This document shows positions 1 through 6,524 of a DNA stretch of 9,822 nucleotides, in pieces. The position numbers were made by a program, and so were the translations under genes. Position 1 is the first letter of the stretch; each line of letters opens with the position of its first letter. The stretch is from Bifidobacteriaceae bacterium (GTDB lineage Bacteria; Actinomycetota; Actinomycetes; Actinomycetales; Bifidobacteriaceae): NCBI GenBank assembly GCA_030530905.1, contig JAUMUB010000034.1, forward strand, positions 1-9,822. The letters run 5' to 3'. The notes below the pieces were generated by a model. It saw only the letters and a program-made list of their open reading frames with translations, was not told where the DNA came from and did no database searches.

Positions 1-1866
1 ATTACGAGACCCACCTTCAAGAAGTGTTTGTGTGTCAACATACTCTTTAGTTATCATGTCGTTAAAATCACTAATCTTCTTAATCAAAGGCTGTGGGTCG
101 ATCCCATGCTTCTTATTATATGCAAGCTGTATTTCTCTACGACGATTTGTTTCATCAATAGCCTCATGCATTGCCTTTGTGACTTTATCAGCGTACATAA
201 GCACAGTTCCTGAAACATTACGAGCAGCACGGCCAATAGTCTGAATAAGTGAACGATACGAGCGTAAAAACCCTTCTTTATCAGCGTCAAGTATTGCAAC
301 TAAAGACACTTCTGGCAAATCTAAACCTTCTCGAAGTAAATTAATGCCCACAATTACATCAATTTTTCCTTCTCGAAGTTCTCGCAACAATTCCACTCGG
401 CGTAAAGTATCCACGTCAGAATGTAAATACTCGACTTTTATCTCCTGCTCAAGAAGATAATCAGTGAGATCTTCAGCCATTTTCTTAGTAAGAGTTGTAA
501 CTAGTACTCGTTCGTTCTTAGCCACTCTAGTTTTAATCTCATCTAATAAATCGTCCACTTGTCCTTCAACAGGGCGAACATCAATTTGCGGATCTACTAA
601 TCCTGTTGGACGAATAATCTGTTCCACCACACCATCGGATAAGCCAAGCTCATAATCACCAGGAGTTGCAGATAAATACACTGTTTGTCCAATGCGTTGT
701 AAGAATTCATCCCATTTGAGTGGACGATTATCCATTGCAGAAGGCAAACGGAACCCGTGTTCAACCAGTGTGCGCTTCCTACTGGCGTCACCCTCATACA
801 TTGCACCAATTTGCGGAACAGTAACATGAGATTCATCTATAACTAATAAGAAATCGTCAGGAAAGAAATCGAGCAAAGTGTGCGGAGGTGATCCTGCAGG
901 TCTGCCGTCAAAATGTCGAGAATAATTTTCCACGCCTGAACACACGCCAACCTGTTCTAACATTTCTAAATCGTAGGTGGTTCGCATATTTAAACGCTGA
1001 GCCTCAAGCTCTTTACCCTGCTTTTTTAACTCTTGTAATCGCGATTGTAATTCTTCTTTAATTGACGTAATTGCACGCTGCATACGTTCTTCACCGGCTA
1101 CATAGTGCGAAGCTGGAAAAATGTGTATTGAGCTTTCATGTCCTATAACCTCACCTGTTAGAGGGTGCAATGTGCTAATCCGATCAATTTCATCACCAAA
1201 GAATTCAATGCGAATTGCTAATTCTTCATATACTGGGATAATTTCTACGGTATCCCCGCGAACGCGAAATGTTCCACGAGTGAATGCAATATCATTCCTC
1301 TTATACTGCATTTTAACGAAGGTGCGAAGTAGCTCATCTCGATTCACCTCATCACCCTCATGCAAGAACAGCATTTTTCCAGCATATTCTTCAGGCGTTC
1401 CCAAACCATAAATGCAAGAGACTGTAGCAACCACAACACAATCGCTGCGTGTTAACAAATTCGCTGTTGCCGCATGACGCAAACGCTCTACTTCATCGTT
1501 AATATTAGAGTCTTTTTCAATATACGTATCTGTTTGCGGTATATACGCTTCAGGCTGATAATAATCATAGTATGAAACAAAATAACTTACCGCATTATCA
1601 GGCATTAATTCACGAAACTCTGCACATAATTGCGCTGCCAAGGTTTTATTTGGCTCGATAATCAGAGTTGGACGTTGTAATCTTTCGATAAGCCAAGCAG
1701 TGGTAGCAGTTTTACCTGTACCAGTAGCGCCCATAAGCACAATATCATTTTCGCCATTTTCAATTCGTTGTGCTAGTTCTTCTATTGCTTTTGGCTGGTC
1801 GCCAGATGGCTTATACGGCGATTTCACCACGAATGGTTTTTGAATTCGATCAATATTAAAACCCAT
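1..1866 (-). CDS. uvrB: Excinuclease ABC subunit UvrB, 3' end cut by window edge
   Basis: UvrB is the DNA-damage-verifying helicase-like subunit of nucleotide excision repair. It is loaded by UvrA and recruits UvrC for incision. I translated the minus frame from the ATG at 1864-1866: 622 codons are open to the window edge without a stop. Visible landmarks are the Walker A motif GATGTGKT (residues 46-53), the DNA-clamping beta-hairpin [12 protein letters not shown] (99-110), the Walker B/DEAD-like DESH (344-347), the motif [13 protein letters not shown] beginning the second helicase half (about 392-404), and helicase motif [11 protein letters not shown] (542-550). The family is usually about 670-700 residues, so what is missing is roughly the C-terminal UVR motif that contacts UvrC. 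The start is supported by AGGA (1871-1874) four bases upstream and by the [16 protein letters not shown] N-terminus. The gene begins 21 bp after the coaE stop and is probably co-transcribed with it. Confidence 0.97.
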   Translation of the reverse strand, partial: MGFNIDRIQKPFVVKSPYKPSGDQPKAIEELAQRIENGENDIVLMGATGTGKTATTAWLIERLQRPTLIIEPNKTLAAQLCAEFRELMPDNAVSYFVSYYDYYQPEAYIPQTDTYIEKDSNINDEVERLRHAATANLLTRSDCVVVATVSCIYGLGTPEEYAGKMLFLHEGDEVNRDELLRTFVKMQYKRNDIAFTRGTFRVRGDTVEIIPVYEELAIRIEFFGDEIDRISTLHPLTGEVIGHESSIHIFPASHYVAGEERMQRAITSIKEELQSRLQELKKQGKELEAQRLNMRTTYDLEMLEQVGVCSGVENYSRHFDGRPAGSPPHTLLDFFPDDFLLVIDESHVTVPQIGAMYEGDASRKRTLVEHGFRLPSAMDNRPLKWDEFLQRIGQTVYLSATPGDYELGLSDGVVEQIIRPTGLVDPQIDVRPVEGQVDDLLDEIKTRVAKNERVLVTTLTKKMAEDLTDYLLEQEIKVEYLHSDVDTLRRVELLRELREGKIDVIVGINLLREGLDLPEVSLVAILDADKEGFLRSYRSLIQTIGRAARNVSGTVLMYADKVTKAMHEAIDETNRRREIQLAYNKKHGIDPQPLIKKISDFNDMITKEYVDTQTLLEGGSRN

Positions 1867-1870
1867 AATT

Positions 1871-1874
1871 TCCT
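1871..1874 (-). promoter_or_regulatory. Ribosome binding site of uvrB
   Basis: On the minus strand AGGA lies four bases before the ATG at 1864-1866. It fits inside the 21-bp gap after coaE and supports the chosen uvrB start. Confidence 0.6.
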
Positions 1875-1887
1875 AGCTCACATTAGT

Positions 1888-2502
1888 TTATTTTAAAATA
1901 ATACTATAATAGAATTCTTCAACCTGTTTTGATAACTCTTCAATTGTGCCATTATTCACAATCGTATGTGTTGCAACTGCGCGACGTTGTTCATCTGTTG
2001 ACTGTGATTGTATTCTCGAAGCAGCCTCTTGAACACTCATTTGTCTATGGGATACCATTCGTTGAATTCTTATATCATACGATGATTCAATATTTAATAC
2101 TGCTTGGAATGTGAATGGGATATGTTGGGTAACCTGCGCAAATAAAGGAATATCGTGGACTATTACCATAGTATTCTCATTACAAGCGGAAGATATTATA
2201 GCGTGTTCGTATTGTTGCGCTAAATCAAAAACTGCAGGATGCATGATTGCGTTTAACTTCGCTAATTTTTCAGCATTGTTAAAAACAATATTCGCAAGCG
2301 CTTGTCTGCATAAGCTTCCATCTTCGTTTACTACGTCACCCCCAAAGGTTTCACGTAACTGTTCTAACACTGGAGAGGGTGCGCTTACCACTTCTTTGGA
2401 AAGTACGTCATAATCAATAAGCTTTGCACCTAATGATTCAAGCATATGAGCAACAGTACTTTTACCTGATGCAATACCACCTGTTAATGCCATACGAAAC
2501 AT
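1888..2502 (-). CDS. coaE: Dephospho-CoA kinase
   Basis: CoaE phosphorylates the 3'-hydroxyl of the ribose in dephospho-CoA using ATP, the last step of coenzyme A synthesis, in the cytoplasm. The 204-residue product (family about 200) has the P-loop GGIASGKST (residues 8-16), the substrate-side acidic segment LIDYDVLSKEV (28-38), the HPAVF segment (88-92) and HDIPLFAQ (116-123), which corresponds to the family's D-[IV]-P-L motif. The frame is open further upstream to an ATG at 2533-2535, but that codon lies inside a perfect terminator-like hairpin and would add an unusual hydrophobic leader. The ATG at 2500-2502 has GGTGG five bases upstream and gives the normal MFRMALTGG N-terminus. An ATG three codons further in (2491-2493) is a less likely alternative. 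The gene sits between rpsA and uvrB in the same orientation. Confidence 0.95.
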   Translation of the reverse strand: MFRMALTGGIASGKSTVAHMLESLGAKLIDYDVLSKEVVSAPSPVLEQLRETFGGDVVNEDGSLCRQALANIVFNNAEKLAKLNAIMHPAVFDLAQQYEHAIISSACNENTMVIVHDIPLFAQVTQHIPFTFQAVLNIESSYDIRIQRMVSHRQMSVQEAASRIQSQSTDEQRRAVATHTIVNNGTIEELSKQVEEFYYSIILK

Positions 2503-2507
2503 GATTA

Positions 2508-2512
2508 CCACC
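2508..2512 (-). promoter_or_regulatory. Ribosome binding site deciding the coaE start
   Basis: On the minus strand GGTGG precedes the ATG at 2500-2502 by five bases. The alternative in-frame ATG at 2533-2535 lacks a comparable site, so this element favours the shorter protein. Confidence 0.55.
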
Positions 2513-2519
2513 AATATCA

Positions 2520-2552
2520 AGAAAAGCTCAGCCATATTGACTGAGCTTTTCT
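2520..2552 (-). terminator. Hairpin terminator or attenuator between rpsA and coaE
   Basis: Perfect 12-bp inverted repeat: AGAAAAGCTCAG (2520-2531) and CTGAGCTTTTCT (2541-2552) with a 9-base loop. Read on the minus strand it begins 16 bases after the rpsA stop codon and ends in CTTTTCTTG, an imperfect but T-rich tail. It most likely ends or partly attenuates the rpsA transcript before coaE. The stem is symmetrical, but no gene on the plus strand would need it. Confidence 0.75.
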
Positions 2553-2568
2553 ACTAATAAGCTAAAAC

Positions 2569-4053
2569 TTACTTATTTTCGCTTAAAAGCTGTTCACGAA
2601 GTGCAGCTAACTGATCAGAATCAGCAAGAGCGCCTTCTTGTGCATTCTCGCTGGAGAAGTTAGAAGCTGGTTCTTCTTCCTTCTTCTCTTCCTTTTCTTC
2701 CTGACCGTCTTCTGCAGCTGAAGCAGCAGCGTTTTCAAGTTCCTTAGCAACAAAAGCCTTGTGCTCTTCCCAGAGTTCGTGAGCTGCAGCATACTGTGCT
2801 TCCCACTCTTCACGCTGGCTTTCGTAACCTGCGATCCATTCGTTAGTGTTTGGATCGAAGCCTTCAGGATACTTGTAGTTGCCTTCTTCGTCATACTCAG
2901 CTGGCATACCGTATAATGCTGGATCGAAATCTTCAGATGCAGGATCTACAGATTCGCTTGCCTGCTTCAATGACAAGGAGATACGACGACGATCGAGATC
3001 AACGTCAATAACCTTAACGAAGACTGGTTCGTTAGACTTTACAACGGTTTCTGGGTTCTCTACGTGGCGGTTTGCCAACTCGGAGATGTGTACAAGACCT
3101 TCGATGCCATCTTCAACGGAGATGAATACACCGAACTGAACAATCTTGGTAACCTTACCCTTAACAATCTGACCAGGAACATGGGTGCGAGCAAAACGCT
3201 GCCATGGATCTTCCTGAGTTGCCTTAAGGGAAAGGGAGATACGTTCGCGATCTAAATCGACATCGAGAACTTCAACAGTAACCTTGTCTCCTACCTTAAC
3301 AACTTCTGCTGGGTGGTCAATATGCTTCCAAGAAAGCTCAGAAACGTGGATGAGACCGTCTACACCGCCGAGATCAACGAATGCGCCGAAGTTTACGATA
3401 GAAGAAACAACGCCTTCACGAATCTGACCCTTCTTAAGCTGGGAAAGGAAGGTTTCGCGAACTTCAGACTGAGTTTCTTCGAGGAACTGACGACGTGAAA
3501 GAACAACATTGTTGCGGTTCTTGTCGAGCTCAAGAATCTTAGCCTTAATGGTTTGACCGATGTATGGTGAAAGATCACGAACACGGCGCATTTCTACTAA
3601 TGATGCTGGTAAGAAGCCACGCAAACCGATGTCAACAATCAAGCCGCCCTTAACAGCTTCAATAACAGTACCTTCAACAATACCGTCAGCATTCTTAATT
3701 TTCTCAATATCACCCCAAGCGCGTTCATACTGTGCACGCTTCTTAGAAAGAATAAGGCGACCTTCCTTATCTTCCTTGGTAACTACGAGAGCTTCGATGG
3801 TGTCTCCTACTTCGACAACATCTTCTGGATCAACGTCTTTCTTAATAGAAAGCTCACGGGAAGGAATAACACCTTCAGTTTTGTAGCCGATGTCAAGAAG
3901 TACCTCGTCATGATCGACCTTTACTACGGTACCCTCGACTAAGTCTCCGTCGTCAAAATTCTTAATAGTTGAATCGACTGCCATGATGAAGTCTTCCTCA
4001 GTGCCAATATCGTTAATTGCTACTTTTTCGACTTCTACTTTATTCTCTGCCAT
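2569..4053 (-). CDS. rpsA: 30S ribosomal protein S1
   Basis: S1 is an RNA-binding protein of the small ribosomal subunit that helps unfold and dock mRNA for initiation. The 494-residue product has four S1 (OB-fold) domains at about 36-105, 122-188, 208-277 and 295-364. Each runs from an EGTV/EGVV/KGKV-like first strand to a final strand ending in LS(L)K or LSRR (for example RISLSLK in domains 3 and 4). Four domains is the actinobacterial form, compared with six in E. coli. Downstream is a Trp/Glu/Tyr-rich segment (about 385-440, with DPALYGMPAEYDEEGNYKYP) and a charged low-complexity tail (EEKEEKKEEE near 462-471). Codons are biased as in a highly expressed gene (for example CTC/CTT for Leu, GTC/GTT for Val). 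The ATG at 4051-4053 matches the usual MAEN start of bifidobacterial S1, although no strong Shine-Dalgarno site is visible. Confidence 0.97.
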   Translation of the reverse strand: MAENKVEVEKVAINDIGTEEDFIMAVDSTIKNFDDGDLVEGTVVKVDHDEVLLDIGYKTEGVIPSRELSIKKDVDPEDVVEVGDTIEALVVTKEDKEGRLILSKKRAQYERAWGDIEKIKNADGIVEGTVIEAVKGGLIVDIGLRGFLPASLVEMRRVRDLSPYIGQTIKAKILELDKNRNNVVLSRRQFLEETQSEVRETFLSQLKKGQIREGVVSSIVNFGAFVDLGGVDGLIHVSELSWKHIDHPAEVVKVGDKVTVEVLDVDLDRERISLSLKATQEDPWQRFARTHVPGQIVKGKVTKIVQFGVFISVEDGIEGLVHISELANRHVENPETVVKSNEPVFVKVIDVDLDRRRISLSLKQASESVDPASEDFDPALYGMPAEYDEEGNYKYPEGFDPNTNEWIAGYESQREEWEAQYAAAHELWEEHKAFVAKELENAAASAAEDGQEEKEEKKEEEPASNFSSENAQEGALADSDQLAALREQLLSENK

Positions 4054-4090
4054 TAATTGGTTCTTACTAGTTGATTTACAGTTATCGATA

Positions 4091-4135
4091 TTCAGTTATA
4101 GTTGTGTTTGCACACAAATATCTAGAATAACTGAA
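4091..4135. repeat. Nested inverted repeats upstream of rpsA
   Basis: Outer arms TTCAGTTAT (4091-4099) and ATAACTGAA (4127-4135) are perfect 9-bp complements. They enclose a second perfect repeat, TTGTGT (4102-4107) and ACACAA (4112-4117), with a 4-base loop. The element lies 38-82 bases before the rpsA start. It could be a protein-binding site overlapping the promoter or, if transcription starts further upstream, a hairpin in the rpsA mRNA leader. The sequence shows the symmetry; the function is inference. Confidence 0.6.
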
Positions 4136-4146
4136 ACTATGGTCAA
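4119..4146 (-). promoter_or_regulatory. Candidate rpsA promoter
   Basis: On the minus strand TTGACC (4141-4146, five of six to the -35 consensus) is followed after 16 bases by TAGATA (4119-4124), a weak -10. It lies about 65 bases upstream of the rpsA ATG and would give a leader of roughly 55-60 bases. The -10 match is poor, so this is tentative. Confidence 0.35.
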
Positions 4147-4272
4147 AAATCTTTGAATATCCTCTATTTTTTCCGTGGTGTGTCGCTTAAAAAAAGAAAA
4201 TTTACAGTAAAAATATACTTTATTTATATATTTCACTCATTTCTTGTCAAAAATCGCGACATTACACACGTT

Positions 4273-4300
4273 TTGAGCTTGTTACTGCATACCTTATATT
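4273..4300 (+). promoter_or_regulatory. Candidate promoter of the metal-binding lipoprotein gene
   Basis: TTGAGC (4273-4278) and TATATT (4295-4300) are separated by 16 bases and lie 41 bases before the ATG at 4342. The surroundings are very AT-rich, so chance matches are common. I could not find a clear Fur/Zur-type palindrome here, unlike upstream of the ATPase gene. Confidence 0.3.
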
Positions 4301-4341
4301 AGACTTATACTTATTAACATATAACTCTATTTGGATACAAT

Positions 4342-5358
4342 ATGAAGTATATTAAACGATTTATTGCTGCGATTACTAGTCTTGTAATGCTAAGCGTTGT
4401 ATGTGCATGTTCACAAACCAATAATAATAGTAGTACTACAACAACAGAGTCACCCACCTATTCTGCTCCACTTAAGGTTGTTGCTACAATTAACCAGTGG
4501 GGATCTTTAGCACAAGAAATTGGCGGCTCTTTAGTCTCTGTTACTTCTATTATGACTAACACAAATGTTGAGGCTCATGATTACGAGCCACAGGCAAGTG
4601 ATGTGTCAAAGCTAGAAAAGGCTGATGTTGTTGTTATCAACGGTGCAGGATATGACGCTTGGGCAACGAAGAATATCAGCAATGAGACTCTTAAGGTTTC
4701 AGCGGCAAGTATTGTAGGAGCTGCCACTGGCGATAATCCTCACCTCTGGTTCTCTAAAGATGCTCGCGCTGCCGTAGCAAAAGAACTTGCAAATACATTT
4801 TCTAAGGCTTTACCTAAGAAGAAGCAAACTTTTGAAAAAAACCTAAAAGCATGGGAGAAAACAGAAGCGACACTTGATGAGTCTATTCAAGAAATTCGCA
4901 GCAAGCATAAGAATATTTCTTATGCTGCAACTGAATCAATTGCATATTATTTAATGTCTGATTTAGGTTTTACAAACGTTACCCCTAAAGGATATGAGCA
5001 GGCTGTTGCCTCGGAAGCTGAAACTTCTGCAAGCGATTTGCAAGATTTCACAACTCTGTTAGAGGCTCGTAAAGCGAACATTCTTATTAATAATGCGCAA
5101 GAAACCAGCGATGCAACTAATACCATTACTGGCGTAGCTCATCGTTCCGATATTCCTGTTGTGGACTTAACAGAACAAATGCCAAGCGAATATAAGACTG
5201 TAAATGACTGGATTAGCGCAATTATTAAGTCAATTAGTGACGCCCTTGACGCGAATCAGAACTCAAACACTGATTCTGATAATCAGTCAGATAACTCATC
5301 TCAAGACTCGGAATCGCAAATTCCTTCTAATGAAGGTCAAACCGATCCTGGAAAGTAA
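4342..5358 (+). CDS. Zn/Mn-type metal ABC transporter substrate-binding lipoprotein
   Basis: This is a cluster A-I (ZnuA/PsaA family) binding protein that captures a divalent metal outside the membrane and passes it to the permease encoded downstream. The N-terminus is a lipoprotein signal: MKYIKRF, a hydrophobic stretch (8-20), then a lipobox V20-C21-A22-C23 with lipidated C23, followed by a Ser/Thr/Asn linker (24-40). Core family landmarks are EAHDYEP (H79), DNPHLWFS (H134), ATESIAYYL (E198) and VVDLTEQMP (D275/E278), which correspond to the four metal-ligand positions. The third ligand is Glu, as in Mn-binding PsaA/MntC, not His as in classical ZnuA, and there is no His-rich loop between the first two ligands. 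A 35-residue Ser/Asp/Asn/Gln-rich tail (304-338) follows the folded domain, which is unusual. The total length of 338 is typical. I leave the symbol empty because metal specificity is unresolved. The gene ends in its own terminator. Confidence 0.93.
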   Translation: MKYIKRFIAAITSLVMLSVVCACSQTNNNSSTTTTESPTYSAPLKVVATINQWGSLAQEIGGSLVSVTSIMTNTNVEAHDYEPQASDVSKLEKADVVVINGAGYDAWATKNISNETLKVSAASIVGAATGDNPHLWFSKDARAAVAKELANTFSKALPKKKQTFEKNLKAWEKTEATLDESIQEIRSKHKNISYAATESIAYYLMSDLGFTNVTPKGYEQAVASEAETSASDLQDFTTLLEARKANILINNAQETSDATNTITGVAHRSDIPVVDLTEQMPSEYKTVNDWISAIIKSISDALDANQNSNTDSDNQSDNSSQDSESQIPSNEGQTDPGK

Positions 5359-5393
5359 CGCATGTTACAAAGCTTGATTTAGTTCGCGCGTGC

Positions 5394-5433
5394 AGTAATG
5401 GTGGAGTTTTAAAAGATCTCCACCATTACTTTT
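5394..5433 (+). terminator. Intrinsic terminator after the metal-binding lipoprotein gene
   Basis: Perfect 13-bp arms AGTAATGGTGGAG (5394-5406) and CTCCACCATTACT (5418-5430) with an 11-base loop, followed by TTT and an AT-rich stretch. It begins 35 bases after the stop at 5358. This is one of the strongest hairpins in the window and separates the lipoprotein gene from the ATPase and permease genes. Confidence 0.85.
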
Positions 5434-5522
5434 ATACATAAAAAAGAATGCAAATCACATAAACGCCAGCTTATATGCGCAGAGCAAAAACACTTATATT
5501 ATTTTTGTCTAAAACGTAAGAT

Positions 5523-5528
5523 TATAAT
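5523..5528 (+). promoter_or_regulatory. Candidate -10 box for the ATPase-permease operon
   Basis: A perfect TATAAT lies 85 bases upstream of the znuC ATG, inside the 180-base gap after the terminator. No good -35 is present at 16-18 bases upstream (the sequence there is T-rich), which would fit a regulated or activator-independent weak promoter. A start site near 5535 would place the palindrome at 5539-5553 just downstream of it. Confidence 0.4.
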
Positions 5529-5538
5529 ACAAGCTTAT

Positions 5539-5553
5539 TGAATATAATTATCA
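5539..5553. promoter_or_regulatory. Candidate Fur-family (Zur-like) operator
   Basis: TGAATATAATTATCA matches the 7-1-7 Fur-family palindrome TGATAATnATTATCA at 12 of 14 defined positions and resembles actinobacterial Zur sites of the TGAAAATGATTTTCA type. It begins about ten bases after a TATAAT box and lies upstream of a metal-importer ATPase gene, which is where a metal-responsive repressor would be expected to bind. The DNA is AT-rich, so a chance match is possible. Confidence 0.45.
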
Positions 5554-5575
5554 TTAACATATCGAATGCTAATAC

Positions 5576-5600
5576 ATATGCGCTAAACAGTAGCGCTTAT
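5576..5600 (+). repeat. Leader hairpin just before the znuC ribosome binding site
   Basis: GCGCT (5580-5584) and AGCGC (5592-5596) form a perfect stem around a 7-base loop. After one T-T mismatch the outer ATA (5576-5578) and TAT (5598-5600) also pair. It ends just before the purine-rich GAAAAGAG (5602-5609) that serves as ribosome binding site. It has no T-run and is not a terminator. It may affect translation or mRNA stability. Confidence 0.4.
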
Positions 5601-5613
5601 TGAAAAGAGTGTT

Positions 5614-6477
5614 ATGCCAATAGAAAACATTTCAGCAGCAATTCATTTTCAGGATACTGCAGTTGCCTACGGCAATCACACAATCTGGCAGCATGGAAAC
5701 TTCTACATTCCTAAAGGTTCAGTAACCGCAATTGTGGGAACTAATGGAACAGGAAAAACAACTATGATGATGGCAGAGTTAGGACTTATGCCATTATCAC
5801 AAGGAAAACTCACTGTTTTAGGCAAGCCTGCTGGGGCAGATAATAGAAGAATCGGATACGTTCCGCAAAATTATACTGCAACTATTAACTCAAATATTAC
5901 GTGTGAACAGTCTGTTCTACTCGGGCTAACAGGCACTTCGTTCGGCATACATTTCACCACGAAGAAACAAAAAGCAAAAGCTATGCAAGCCATGCAGTTT
6001 GTAGGTATTGATCATAAAGCACATTATCGCTTATCACAGTTATCAGGTGGCATGCGACAGCGCGTGGCAATCGCTCAGGCGTTAGTAAGCGACCCTGAAT
6101 TACTGCTGCTCGATGAGCCACTAGCAAATCTGGATTTAGCATCACAACACGCAATCATCCAAGTTTTAGAAAAACTCAATAAGCAACTTGGCATGACTAT
6201 ACAAGTTGTTGCACACGATTTGAACATGTTATTACCAATTCTTACAGGTGCTGTTTATTTACTTGATGGACACCCTCATTATGCTGCTATGAATGACGTA
6301 CTTGATGCTGAATTACTCACACACTTATATGGCACAAAAGTTCAGGTTATTACCACACCACAAGGTGAAATGTTTGTAACCCCTGGAGCCGTATCACACA
6401 CGCAATTAGACACTCATGCACCTCAAGAATTAGCTTCAATACACCATCATGAAGATGAACATTGTAGACATCAATAA
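5614..6477 (+). CDS. znuC: Metal (Zn/Mn) ABC transporter ATP-binding protein
   Basis: Cytoplasmic ATPase that drives metal import through the permease encoded next to it. The 287-residue protein has every ABC motif in order: Walker A GTNGTGKT (42-49), Q-loop GYVPQ (Q85), signature LSGGM (143-147), Walker B LLLLDEP (D167, E168), D-loop NLD (172-174) and H-loop H201. The family is usually about 230-260 residues. The extra C-terminal extension (262-287) is rich in His with Cys, Asp and Glu, including HHHEDEHCRH, and could bind metal; E. coli ZnuC also has a His-rich C-terminal region. The ATG at 5614 is preceded by the modest GAAAAGAG site. The gene lies 47 bp upstream of the permease gene and probably forms a two-gene operon with it. 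Assignment to the ZnuC/MntB group rests on context and the ABC-3 permease partner; the exact metal is not certain. Confidence 0.93.
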   Translation: MPIENISAAIHFQDTAVAYGNHTIWQHGNFYIPKGSVTAIVGTNGTGKTTMMMAELGLMPLSQGKLTVLGKPAGADNRRIGYVPQNYTATINSNITCEQSVLLGLTGTSFGIHFTTKKQKAKAMQAMQFVGIDHKAHYRLSQLSGGMRQRVAIAQALVSDPELLLLDEPLANLDLASQHAIIQVLEKLNKQLGMTIQVVAHDLNMLLPILTGAVYLLDGHPHYAAMNDVLDAELLTHLYGTKVQVITTPQGEMFVTPGAVSHTQLDTHAPQELASIHHHEDEHCRHQ

Positions 6478-6512
6478 ATGATTTTTAACTTAAATTAACA
6501 GTACAAGAATTT

Positions 6513-6518
6513 AGAGGA
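6513..6518 (+). promoter_or_regulatory. Ribosome binding site of the permease gene
   Basis: AGAGGA lies six bases before the ATG at 6525. It is the clearest Shine-Dalgarno site in the window, and its presence in the 47-bp gap supports translation from a shared mRNA with znuC. Confidence 0.7.
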
Positions 6519-6524
6519 CAGTTT

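Noticed and set aside
597..836. Minus-strand open frame inside uvrB
   Set aside because: It overlaps the conserved UvrB frame, whose motifs read continuously through this region. It is a shadow frame with no recognisable product.
2111..2413. Plus-strand open frame opposite coaE
   Set aside because: It is antisense to a conserved gene, lacks a ribosome binding site, and its composition mirrors the coaE frame.
3560..3886. Plus-strand open frame of 108 codons opposite rpsA
   Set aside because: Long antisense frames are common opposite highly biased genes such as rpsA. The product is Arg/Ser-rich low complexity with no supporting signals.
4255..4272. TGTC...GACA dyad as a possible repressor site upstream of the lipoprotein gene
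   Set aside because: The half-sites are only four bases and match neither the Fur-family nor the actinobacterial LexA consensus.
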